DNA of 21,744 bases from an uncultured Candidatus Saccharibacteria bacterium (lineage in GTDB: Bacteria > Patescibacteriota > Saccharimonadia > Saccharimonadales > Saccharimonadaceae). The stretch lies in NCBI GenBank assembly GCA_948514425.1, contig CAOQYN010000013.1:1-21744 (forward strand), read 5' to 3'. A program made the translations under genes and the position numbers. The notes under the pieces are model-generated. The model was not told the origin of the DNA. It made no database searches and saw only the letters and a program-made list of their open reading frames with translations. Shown here piece by piece: positions 1 to 7,172 of this stretch. Numbering within the stretch: position 1 is the stretch's first letter; each line of letters opens with the position of its first letter.

Positions 1-2
1 AA

Positions 3-42
3 ATATCCATAAGAATTATGGTATAATGACCCTTATGGATAT
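3..42. repeat. 11-bp inverted repeat flanking the rmuC -10 box
   Basis: ATATCCATAAG (3-13) and CTTATGGATAT (32-42) are perfect inverted copies 18 bp apart. The -10 box lies between them and the right arm covers ATG 35. The left arm lies upstream of the predicted transcription start, so any function would be as a DNA operator rather than an RNA hairpin. Confidence 0.6.
19..27 (+). promoter_or_regulatory. Extended -10 promoter of rmuC
   Basis: TGG directly precedes TATAAT (22-27), an extended -10 element. Only 7 nt separate it from ATG 35, so transcription should start at or next to the start codon. A -35 box would fall at the window edge and cannot be judged. Confidence 0.7.
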
Positions 43-1183
43 GCTCACCGTAATCTTATTAGTCGTTATCGTCCTGCTTCTTATCGTTAACTTCTTTCGC
101 AAGCCCGTTACTCGCCTTGATACTTCACGTTTTGAAGAGCGTCTAATTCGTGTCGAAAGTGCATTAGACAAACTTGCCCCACAAATCGAAACTGAATTTC
201 GCGAGAATCGTAAAGAGATTGCCGAAAACCTCCAGACTGTTGGTCGCACTCTCGACTCACGCGTCAGGTTACTCCAAGACGATAATAACAAGAAGCTCGA
301 GGAAATGCGCCTCACAGTCGACGAAAAGCTTCAACAGTCCGTCGAAAAACGGTTCAACGATAGTTTTAAGCTCATTTCCAATCAACTTACTCAAGTCTAT
401 CAAGGTCTTGGAGAAATGAAAAATCTCGCTCACGGTGTCGGTGATCTAAAAAAGGTCATGGAAGGAGTCAAAACCCGCGGAATTTATGGCGAAGTGCAGC
501 TCGGTAATCTCATTTCTGACTGTCTTAGCCCTAATCAATATTCTGAGAATGTAATTACGAAATCTGGTAGCAATGATCGTGTTGAATTTGCCATCAAAAT
601 GCCAGGGAAAGGCGAAAATATCGTACACCTTCCCATCGATTCCAAATTTCCAGTCGAGAATTACGCTCGCCTCATCCATGCTTATGACGCCGCCAGCCGC
701 ACCGAAATTGACCAGTTCCGCAAAGCTCTTGCGTCCGACGTCAAAGAGCAGGCCAAGAAAATTTCTAGCAAATATCTCGATCCACCAGCTACCACAGATT
801 TCGGGATTATGTTCGTCCCTACCGAAAGTCTATATGCTGAAATCCTACGCATCCCAGGCCTTAGTGATGAAATTCGCCAAAAATTCAACGTGGTTCTAGC
901 TTCACCTAGTACTCTACCAGTAATCCTTTCTGGTCTCACAATGGGCTTTCGTAGTGTCGCAATCGAAAAACGTTCAGCCGAAGTTTGGCAAACTCTAGGC
1001 GCTGTCAAAGCTCAGTTTACTAAGTTTGGCGATTTATTGGCTGCTACTCGCAAAAAACTCGAAGAAACCACCAATAAAATCGGCGCTGCCGAAGTTACTT
1101 CCCGTCAAATTGAACGCAAACTTCGCAATGTTGAGGCACTACCAGCTGCAACTTCCGATCAGACTCCCCTCGAAGAACTATGA
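35..1183 (+). CDS. rmuC: RmuC family protein (DNA recombination protein RmuC homologue)
   Basis: RmuC proteins are membrane-anchored, predicted nuclease-fold proteins linked to limiting DNA rearrangements; their biochemistry is poorly defined. The protein has one N-terminal membrane helix (about residues 4-22), then a long charged coiled-coil stretch (about 30-125). The RmuC core follows, with the hallmark segments TRGIYGEVQLGNLI (about 147-160) and LPIDSKFPVENY (about 199-210). Length, about 382 aa, is normal for a compact RmuC. ATGs occur at 26, 35 and 41. The one at 26 lies inside the TATAAT box at 22-27, so the ATG at 35, 7 nt beyond the box, is the likely start of a leaderless transcript. 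The stop TGA (1181-1183) also serves the next gene's promoter. Family assignment is firm; the exact start is inferred. Confidence 0.9.
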   Translation: MDMLTVILLVVIVLLLIVNFFRKPVTRLDTSRFEERLIRVESALDKLAPQIETEFRENRKEIAENLQTVGRTLDSRVRLLQDDNNKKLEEMRLTVDEKLQQSVEKRFNDSFKLISNQLTQVYQGLGEMKNLAHGVGDLKKVMEGVKTRGIYGEVQLGNLISDCLSPNQYSENVITKSGSNDRVEFAIKMPGKGENIVHLPIDSKFPVENYARLIHAYDAASRTEIDQFRKALASDVKEQAKKISSKYLDPPATTDFGIMFVPTESLYAEILRIPGLSDEIRQKFNVVLASPSTLPVILSGLTMGFRSVAIEKRSAEVWQTLGAVKAQFTKFGDLLAATRKKLEETTNKIGAAEVTSRQIERKLRNVEALPAATSDQTPLEEL

Positions 1184-1189
1184 TATAAT
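1182..1189 (+). promoter_or_regulatory. Extended -10 promoter of the CmpB-like gene
   Basis: TATAAT (1184-1189) ends 6 nt before ATG 1196, predicting a leaderless mRNA. The TGA at 1181-1183 is both the rmuC stop codon and the TGN of the extended -10. No good -35 is visible. Confidence 0.7.
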
Positions 1190-1195
1190 ACTTTC

Positions 1196-1861
1196 ATGGA
1201 AAAACTTACGCTCTGGTTTCTCATTTTTATGGCTTACGCCTTTGGTGGCTGGCTGGTAGAAGTCTGTATTGGTCTCTTGCAACATCGTAAACTCGTCAAT
1301 CGCGGATTTCTTGTTGGCCCAATTTGTCCAATTTATGGAGTTGGGGCATTACTACTATCTCTCATTCTAAACCCATCCGAATCTCCGCTCGTCATCTTCT
1401 GTGTCGCTGTGGTTGGTAGCGCAATTTTAGAATATGGTGTTAGCTATATCATGGAAAAACTTTTTCGCGTCCGCTGGTGGGATTATACTGATCGTCCATT
1501 CAATCTTAACGGTCGCATTTGTCTTGAATCAATCTTGTCTTTTGGGATTTTTGGTATCCTCATTCTTAAAATTATCAATCCCACGCTCATTACTTTATTT
1601 AGCACCATCTCTCCAACAGTCACAACGCTCCTAGCAACCAGTCTATTTGTCTGGCTGATATTTGACATTACTTTTTCGCTTTGGCTCATGTTTGGCGTTC
1701 GCATTACGGTTGGTACAGTGCAGCGTGATGCTACCGATGAGATTGCTGCTCGTGTTCATGAAATTCTAAGTGGCAAAAGCAAGTTGAATCGCCGCCTCGT
1801 GAAAGCCTTCCCTAATCAAACCCCAGCAAAACAGTCCACACGCAAAAAAACTAAAAATTAG
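1196..1861 (+). CDS. CmpB-like putative ABC transporter type IV membrane protein
   Basis: A 221-aa polytopic membrane protein with about five hydrophobic segments (roughly residues 6-28, 38-58, 64-87, 107-135 and 142-168) and a basic C-terminal tail. The signature FxxYxFGGWLVEV near the N-terminus and VNRGFLVGPICPIYG (about 35-49) matches the Pfam ABC_trans_CmpB family (putative ABC transporter type IV). Members are common in Firmicutes and CPR bacteria; transport has not been demonstrated for most and the substrate is unknown. No ABC ATPase is adjacent; the ATPase at 5092 has its own permease. Start ATG 1196 is set by the -10 box 6 nt upstream. The stop TAG overlaps the region of the next promoter. 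Family call is good; function is inferred only from the family name. Confidence 0.8.
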   Translation: MEKLTLWFLIFMAYAFGGWLVEVCIGLLQHRKLVNRGFLVGPICPIYGVGALLLSLILNPSESPLVIFCVAVVGSAILEYGVSYIMEKLFRVRWWDYTDRPFNLNGRICLESILSFGIFGILILKIINPTLITLFSTISPTVTTLLATSLFVWLIFDITFSLWLMFGVRITVGTVQRDATDEIAARVHEILSGKSKLNRRLVKAFPNQTPAKQSTRKKTKN

Positions 1862-1863
1862 TG

Positions 1864-1872
1864 TGTTATAAT
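1864..1872 (+). promoter_or_regulatory. Extended -10 promoter of the nrnA-like gene
   Basis: TGT followed by TATAAT (1867-1872), with 6 nt to ATG 1879. This predicts a leaderless transcript starting on the A of the ATG and excludes the upstream GTG at 1861, which lies before the -10 box. Confidence 0.7.
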
Positions 1873-1878
1873 ATCAAT

Positions 1879-2877
1879 ATGTACGAGAAATTTGCGGAGT
1901 TTTTGGCTAATAAAAGTCGAATTTGCATCATTCAAGCAGAAAACCCAGACGGTGATTCCTTAGGATCAGCCATCGCCTTAGACTATATCCTAAACAGTAG
2001 TGAAAATTCATTATATTGTCCAGTAGACATACCAAAATACCTACGCTACTTTCCAGATTGGTCACGTGTTACCAATGATTTTGACTACAAAGCCGACGCC
2101 TACATCATAGTAGATACTGCTGCTAGTGTTTTACTCTCAAAACTGCTTGATGACACTGCAATCAAAAACTGTCTTTATCAAAAACCTGTTTTCGTCCTCG
2201 ATCATCACGAAACGCCTGACGATTTAGAGTTTCCGCACGAATCTATCATAGCGACTCTCCCAGCATGCGCTATGCTCATTTTCAAGATCGCTCGCACTCT
2301 TCAGCTCAATATAACCCAAGACGCCGCCGAGGCTATTTACTCTGCAATTTCATCCGATACCTTAGGACTGGTTAGCAATTCAGTCGACGCCGACACCATG
2401 CGCACCATGGCCGACCTTATTGACCTAGGAGTTAGCCCCGCGCAACTTGACGAACGTCGACGCGAATTTATGAAAAAGTCACCACGTATTCTTGATTACA
2501 AAGCAGATTTAATTAAGCGCATTGATTACTCGCTTGACGGGGAATTGGCCACCGTGCATATTCCATTCGAAGACATCCAACAATACTCCGACGAATATAA
2601 TCCTAATGTCCTCATCCTTGAAGAAATGCGTCTTGTAGAAGGCGTCGTTGTTGCTGTCGCGATCAAGACCTATCCCGATGGTAAAATAACCGGCAAAGTT
2701 CGCACTAGTGAACCAATCGCCGATCAGATTGCTGGCTACTTTGGCGGTGGTGGGCATCCCTTCGCCGCTGGTTTTCGATCTTACGATATGAGTTACGACG
2801 ATGTCGTTTCGGATTTAATAAAAATTATCCCTAATTTACTCGAACAGTCCGCCATTAAAAACTCAGAGGAGTCCTAA
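1879..2877 (+). CDS. nrnA: DHH/DHHA1 phosphoesterase, NrnA-like (nanoRNase / pAp phosphatase family)
   Basis: NrnA-type enzymes degrade very short RNA oligonucleotides and dephosphorylate pAp using Mn2+ in the cytosol. The 332-aa protein carries NPDGDSLGS (22-30) as motif I, VDTA (about 78-81) as motif II, DHHE (108-111) as motif III, SSDT with D160 as motif IV, and the DHHA1 signature GGGGHPFAAG (289-298). The His that normally opens motif I (HxxPDGD) is Ala here (A20), so the metal site is atypical. The start at ATG 1879 follows a -10 box by 6 nt. Its TAA stop overlaps the ATG of the next gene (TAATG), implying translational coupling. The fold is certain. Whether the substrate is nanoRNA, pAp or a cyclic dinucleotide product cannot be read from sequence. 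Confidence 0.85.
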   Translation: MYEKFAEFLANKSRICIIQAENPDGDSLGSAIALDYILNSSENSLYCPVDIPKYLRYFPDWSRVTNDFDYKADAYIIVDTAASVLLSKLLDDTAIKNCLYQKPVFVLDHHETPDDLEFPHESIIATLPACAMLIFKIARTLQLNITQDAAEAIYSAISSDTLGLVSNSVDADTMRTMADLIDLGVSPAQLDERRREFMKKSPRILDYKADLIKRIDYSLDGELATVHIPFEDIQQYSDEYNPNVLILEEMRLVEGVVVAVAIKTYPDGKITGKVRTSEPIADQIAGYFGGGGHPFAAGFRSYDMSYDDVVSDLIKIIPNLLEQSAIKNSEES

Positions 2878-3737
2878 TGCCACGCGCCAATAGTAAACTT
2901 TATAACTTCCGCACCCGAGTCTGGTACAAAATTCTACATCAACCAATTCGTCTCAAACCTGTCTATGACTCGCATACAAAAGATCCAATACTTACAGTCG
3001 TTTTTCTCCATGGCATCTCCGCTACCTCAGACACTTGGCGCACAACTATTCGCCAATTTACAAAAAATTCCGACCTGAAAAATATTAGATTTATCGCACT
3101 TGATCTTTTAGGGTTCGGTGCTGCCCTGCAATCCAAATGGCTAGATTATGATTACGATGATTACGACCGTGCGCTCGACTCTACTCTTAAACACCTCAGA
3201 ATCACAAGTCCAGTCGTCCTTATCGGCCACTCTATGGGGTCACTCATCGCTGCAGATTACGCTGTTAATTTTCAGCCCAGCGTCGACTTGTCACATCTAA
3301 TCTTGGTTTCGCCTCCAATCCTATTATCAGAAGAACTCGCCAAACTTCCCGATCGAGTTTATACCAAATCCTATGCTTCACTACATAAACTTGCTCAGGA
3401 CAAACCTGTAATGGAAGTAATCGCGAATTTCATCCAAAGATTCAGTAGCTTTAGCAGCAGATATATTAAAACCCCCGCTTTCGGTCGTTCCATGGATAAT
3501 ATTATACTCAATCATAATAACTACCGTACTTTTACTAAGCTCAGAATTCCAACTTTAATTATCCACGGACATTTTGACCCGCTCGTCATCCGTTCAAACC
3601 TTAAACATCTCGCCGACGTTAATTCAAAATATATCAACTTCATTAGCGTCATGGGTCATCATGACATTTCCGCTCAAAAACGCAGTAAAATCCTTATCGA
3701 ATTGAAAAAAATTCTACGAGAGGAAAAAGCATCATGA
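2877..3737 (+). CDS. Alpha/beta hydrolase
   Basis: A 286-aa alpha/beta-hydrolase-fold protein of unknown substrate. It has the oxyanion-loop motif FLHGISATSDTW (43-54), the nucleophile elbow GHSMG (117-121, Ser119), an acid in HGHFDPL (Asp234) and the catalytic His in MGHHD (His261 or 262). A complete triad is therefore visible. No signal peptide is seen, so it should be cytosolic. The gene overlaps the upstream stop by 1 nt and has an AGAGGAG Shine-Dalgarno (2865-2871). It overlaps cysS by 4 nt (ATGA), so it is the middle gene of a coupled nrnA-hydrolase-cysS set. Esterase, lipase or C-C hydrolase activity are all possible. Confidence 0.85.
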   Translation: MPRANSKLYNFRTRVWYKILHQPIRLKPVYDSHTKDPILTVVFLHGISATSDTWRTTIRQFTKNSDLKNIRFIALDLLGFGAALQSKWLDYDYDDYDRALDSTLKHLRITSPVVLIGHSMGSLIAADYAVNFQPSVDLSHLILVSPPILLSEELAKLPDRVYTKSYASLHKLAQDKPVMEVIANFIQRFSSFSSRYIKTPAFGRSMDNIILNHNNYRTFTKLRIPTLIIHGHFDPLVIRSNLKHLADVNSKYINFISVMGHHDISAQKRSKILIELKKILREEKAS

Positions 3738-5074
3738 AATTATTCAATACACTAGGTCGTAAACTTGAGACATTCAAGCCATTTGACCCGCAAAACGTCA
3801 AAGTCTACACCTGCGGACCAACCGTTTATAGCTCGCCACATATAGGCAATTATGCCGCCTATATATACTGGGATCTACTCGTGCGTTTACTTAAGTTCAA
3901 TGGTTATACTGTACATCGAGTCCTCAATCTTACAGATGTCGGGCATTTGAGTTCAGACGCCGACGAAGGAGAAGACAAACTCGAAAAAGGTGCACGTACT
4001 AGTGGTAAGACTGTCTGGGAAGTCGCAGATTATTATGCTCATGAATTTCTGACTGGCTTTCATGCCCTCAATCTAGTTGAACCTACCAAAATCGCCAAAG
4101 CTACAGACTACATTGCAGCCGACATTCAGGTTGTTGATGCACTTACTAAAAAAGGTTACACCTACGAGACTAGCGATGGTATCTATTTTGATACCAGTAA
4201 ATTTGCAAAATACGCCGATTTCGCCAAACTTAGTCTTAGAGATTTAAAAGCCGGGGCTCGCGTAGCGTTATCTAGCGAAAAACGCAACCCAAGCGATTTT
4301 GCCGTCTGGAAATTTATCCGACCTGAAGAAAAGCACGATATGCGCTGGGATTATCTCAGTCGCCCTGGGTACCCAGGCTGGCATCTTGAATGCTCGACGA
4401 TTATTCACAGTGAACTTGGCGAAACTATCGACATCCACACTGGCGGCATCGATCATATCCCAGTGCATCACACTAATGAAATCGCGCAGAGTGAAGCTGC
4501 TTTCGACAAAAAATTAGCAAAATATTGGTTGCATTGTAATCATCTTCTCAGCGACGGTCAAAAAATTTCGAAAAGTCTTGGTAATGGCTATACTCTCAAA
4601 GATTTAGCAAACAAGGGCTACTCTCCGTTAGATTTTAAAATGTGGGTGCTACAAGGTCATTATCGTTCCGAACGCGATTTTAGTCTCAGTAACCTAGAAG
4701 CTGCCCGTCTGCGACGCCTTAACTGGAGGAATCGCATTGCAAAAGCAAGGCAGATTAAAATACCTAGTACTGACCTTGAGACAATTATCTCTGCCGTCAA
4801 TGATGACCTCGGATCGCCTGCCTCCTTTGCCCTAATTGATAACCTTGATCTCAGTTTTGAAAATTGGCAACTCATTGATGAATTATTCGGTCTCAATCTT
4901 ATCCAAGATGCCCCACCACTTAGTGCGCAATGCGAAGCGCTATTGGCAGAACGACAAACCGCACGTCTAGCGAAAGACTTCACGAAATCCGACCAATTAC
5001 GAGAGCAACTTGCTAAGTATAACATCGCTGTTCTCGATACTGCAAACGGTCAACTCTGGCAATACCTCCGCTAG
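3734..5074 (+). CDS. cysS: Cysteinyl-tRNA synthetase
   Basis: Class I synthetase that charges tRNA-Cys in the cytosol. The 446-aa protein has the zinc and active-site region YTCGPTVYSSPHIGNY (25-40, with Cys27 and the HIGH-like HIGN at 36-39) and the conserved GWHLECSTIIHSE segment carrying further zinc ligands. KISKS (277-281) serves as the KMSKS loop. A typical C-terminal anticodon-binding helix ends in the ARxxKDFxxSDxLR pattern. Length is close to that of E. coli CysS (461 aa). The ATG overlaps the preceding TGA (ATGA), with a purine-rich AGAGGAAAA upstream. Nothing essential appears missing. Confidence 0.96.
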   Translation: MKLFNTLGRKLETFKPFDPQNVKVYTCGPTVYSSPHIGNYAAYIYWDLLVRLLKFNGYTVHRVLNLTDVGHLSSDADEGEDKLEKGARTSGKTVWEVADYYAHEFLTGFHALNLVEPTKIAKATDYIAADIQVVDALTKKGYTYETSDGIYFDTSKFAKYADFAKLSLRDLKAGARVALSSEKRNPSDFAVWKFIRPEEKHDMRWDYLSRPGYPGWHLECSTIIHSELGETIDIHTGGIDHIPVHHTNEIAQSEAAFDKKLAKYWLHCNHLLSDGQKISKSLGNGYTLKDLANKGYSPLDFKMWVLQGHYRSERDFSLSNLEAARLRRLNWRNRIAKARQIKIPSTDLETIISAVNDDLGSPASFALIDNLDLSFENWQLIDELFGLNLIQDAPPLSAQCEALLAERQTARLAKDFTKSDQLREQLAKYNIAVLDTANGQLWQYLR

Positions 5075-5085
5075 TATGCTATAAT
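5056..5085 (+). promoter_or_regulatory. Promoter of the ABC exporter genes
   Basis: TGC plus TATAAT (5080-5085) lies 6 nt before ATG 5092, predicting a leaderless mRNA. A weak -35 (CTGGCA, 5056-5061, 4 of 6 matches) sits at 18-nt spacing inside the end of cysS. Confidence 0.7.
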
Positions 5086-5091
5086 GTCAGA

Positions 5092-5877
5092 ATGGAACAG
5101 CCAGTTATCGAGGTAAACAACTTAGTCAAAATTTACGGTAAACGCTCTACAGCTTTTACCGCACTCAAAAAAATCAATTTAGAAATCAAGGAGGGCGAAT
5201 CAGTCGCTATAGTTGGAAAATCCGGCTCTGGCAAGTCTACGCTCATGCATTTACTAGCCCTACTCGACCGGCCTACTGAAGGCACCGTCACAGTCGATGG
5301 CATCGACTCAACCAAACTTACGAATCGTCAGCTCAATAAACTGCGCAACCAAAGCTTCGGTTTCGTCTTTCAACAATTTTTCATCAATCCTCAAGACAGC
5401 GTCTTGGATAATGTTACGTTACCACTAAAAATTGCTGGCAAACGACGCAAAGTTCGGCGCGAGCTTGCCATGAAAGCCTTACGTACCGTTGGTCTGACCG
5501 ATCGTGCAAAGTTTAAAGCCAATGACCTTTCAGGCGGTCAAAAACAGCGCGTTTGTATTGCTCGCGCCATAGTCAATGATCCAAAAATCCTTTTTGCCGA
5601 TGAGCCAACTGGCAATCTCGATTCCACTACTGGCGATAAAGTTATTAAGTTACTTTTTGGGTTACAGAAAAAAGGCGTTACACTCATCATCGTGACTCAC
5701 GACGAAGATCTTGCTATGATGTGTGATCGTCAAATTCGTATTTCTGATGGGAAAATCGTTGAAGATTCAACTACAAAATCTCGCAAAGCCAAAAAGACGA
5801 CTAGCAAAACTGCCAAAGCAAAAAATATGCCCAAATCCAAAAGCACCAAAAAACAAACTGCGAAAGGAGATAAATAA
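5092..5877 (+). CDS. ABC transporter ATP-binding protein, LolD/MacB type
   Basis: The nucleotide-binding subunit of an exporter or mechanotransmission-type ABC system, acting at the membrane with the permease encoded next. It has Walker A GKSGSGKST (42-50), signature LSGGQKQR (146-153) and Walker B ILFADEP (D170, E171), followed by GNLD and a switch His in VTHD. The core resembles LolD, MacB and FtsE. After the ATPase core (from about residue 223) there is a tail of nearly 40 residues, rich in Lys, Ser and Thr, that is not part of the domain. The gene starts 6 nt after a -10 box and ends in TAATG, overlapping the permease start. The cargo is unknown. Confidence 0.9.
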   Translation: MEQPVIEVNNLVKIYGKRSTAFTALKKINLEIKEGESVAIVGKSGSGKSTLMHLLALLDRPTEGTVTVDGIDSTKLTNRQLNKLRNQSFGFVFQQFFINPQDSVLDNVTLPLKIAGKRRKVRRELAMKALRTVGLTDRAKFKANDLSGGQKQRVCIARAIVNDPKILFADEPTGNLDSTTGDKVIKLLFGLQKKGVTLIIVTHDEDLAMMCDRQIRISDGKIVEDSTTKSRKAKKTTSKTAKAKNMPKSKSTKKQTAKGDK

Positions 5878-7172
5878 TGAAGTTTTTTGACATTTTGCGC
5901 ACTGCAAACCACAATCTTTTTCGCAACAAAGTTCGTACTGCCCTTACAATCATCGCAATTTTTGTCGGCAGTTTCACAATCATCCTAAATGTTGCTATTA
6001 ATGCTGGAGTTAACGCTTTTATTGACGACCAGACTGCCAGCCTTGGCGGTGAAGACTATCTCATGGTTATGAGTGCTGGCTCCGCAAATACTATTGCTTC
6101 GAGCATGATGGGAGGCAGCGACGAACCCACAGAATATGATCCCAGCCAAAAAGTCAGTGCCATGAATGCAGAGGAAATCGAAAAACTAAAATCAATTGAC
6201 GGCATTGATGGTGATAATATCTATATCGCCAAGCAAATTCCAATCGAGTATATCACTAGTGATAAAACTGATAAAAAATATACTATCAATGTTGGCGCTA
6301 TGCCACCTGGAGATTTCAAAATTGGCGCAACTGCTGGACACATCCCGAATAACAAGACCAACGAATATCAAATCATGCTTGAACCTGGATATGCCAAGGC
6401 GCTTGGTTTTGAATCCGATGAAGACGCTATCGGCAAAGTAGTCGCCCTCGTCATGCTTGACCCATTCACAAATCAACCCATGGAGTTTGAAGCCAAAGTT
6501 GTTGGCGTCCAAGCTCAAGGCGTAGTTGCCGTCAACGGTAGTCTTATCAGTCTCGCACTCGAAGACGCCATGTACGAAGCTGGCACCAAGCATTATCCAG
6601 CCGAACAAAAAGAGCTTGTTTATACTGTTCAAACTCGTTTTGATACTAGTAAATATACCGAAGAAGAAATCAAAAAAGTTCTCGAAGAAAACGGATTCTA
6701 TGCCGTTGGCGTATCTGACATGATGGGTATGATTCGTACCTTTTTCGACGTTATAATGATCGTCTTTGGCATTTTTGGTGGCATTGCGTTGTTGGCTGCT
6801 GCAATTGGAATCGTCAACACACTCTTTATGTCCGTCGAAGAACGCACTCGTGAAATTGGTCTTGATAAAGCACTCGGAATGTCCAGTAGCCGCGTTTATG
6901 CAGAGTTTGCCACTGAGGCTATTATGCTTGGATTCTGGGGTTCGGTAGTTGGCGTATTGGTGGCCGTGCTAATTGGTACTGCCGTCAATTCCGCCGTCCA
7001 TGCTCCTGGCGGTTTCCTCGAAGTCTTTCCGACCTTCGACTTGTTCAAATTCACAGTTGGTAATATTTTACCCATTGTGCTCACTGTTATGTTTATCGCA
7101 TTTCTTGCTGGAACCATTCCTGCTTGGAAAGCTGCTCACAAAAACCCAATCGATGCCCTAAGATATGAATAA
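5877..7172 (+). CDS. ABC transporter permease, MacB/FtsX family
   Basis: Membrane partner of the preceding ATPase. The 431-aa protein has one N-terminal helix (about 22-44) and a large extracytoplasmic MacB_PCD-like domain (about 45-285). Three C-terminal helices (about 287-316, 346-370 and 388-416) carry the FtsX-type motif SVEERTREIGLDKALG, and the end PIDALRYE is typical. This one-plus-three topology fits MacB/LolC-like extruders of peptides, lipoproteins or antibiotics. Translation is coupled to the ATPase (1-nt overlap) with an AGGAG Shine-Dalgarno (5865-5869). The 3' end overlaps the next gene by 8 nt. The substrate cannot be deduced. Confidence 0.9.
   Translation: MKFFDILRTANHNLFRNKVRTALTIIAIFVGSFTIILNVAINAGVNAFIDDQTASLGGEDYLMVMSAGSANTIASSMMGGSDEPTEYDPSQKVSAMNAEEIEKLKSIDGIDGDNIYIAKQIPIEYITSDKTDKKYTINVGAMPPGDFKIGATAGHIPNNKTNEYQIMLEPGYAKALGFESDEDAIGKVVALVMLDPFTNQPMEFEAKVVGVQAQGVVAVNGSLISLALEDAMYEAGTKHYPAEQKELVYTVQTRFDTSKYTEEEIKKVLEENGFYAVGVSDMMGMIRTFFDVIMIVFGIFGGIALLAAAIGIVNTLFMSVEERTREIGLDKALGMSSSRVYAEFATEAIMLGFWGSVVGVLVAVLIGTAVNSAVHAPGGFLEVFPTFDLFKFTVGNILPIVLTVMFIAFLAGTIPAWKAAHKNPIDALRYE

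Noticed and set aside
26..34. Upstream start ATG 26 for rmuC
   Set aside because: It lies within the TATAAT box (22-27) and would not be in the transcript; ATG 35 fits the predicted start.
1861..1878. GTG start for the nrnA-like gene
   Set aside because: The six codons before ATG 1879 are the promoter itself (TGT-TATAAT), and no Shine-Dalgarno precedes the GTG.
6192..6632. 146-codon minus-strand open frame inside the permease gene
   Set aside because: It is antisense to a well-supported MacB/FtsX permease, has no recognisable motif or ribosome-binding site, and is explained by the codon bias of the sense gene.
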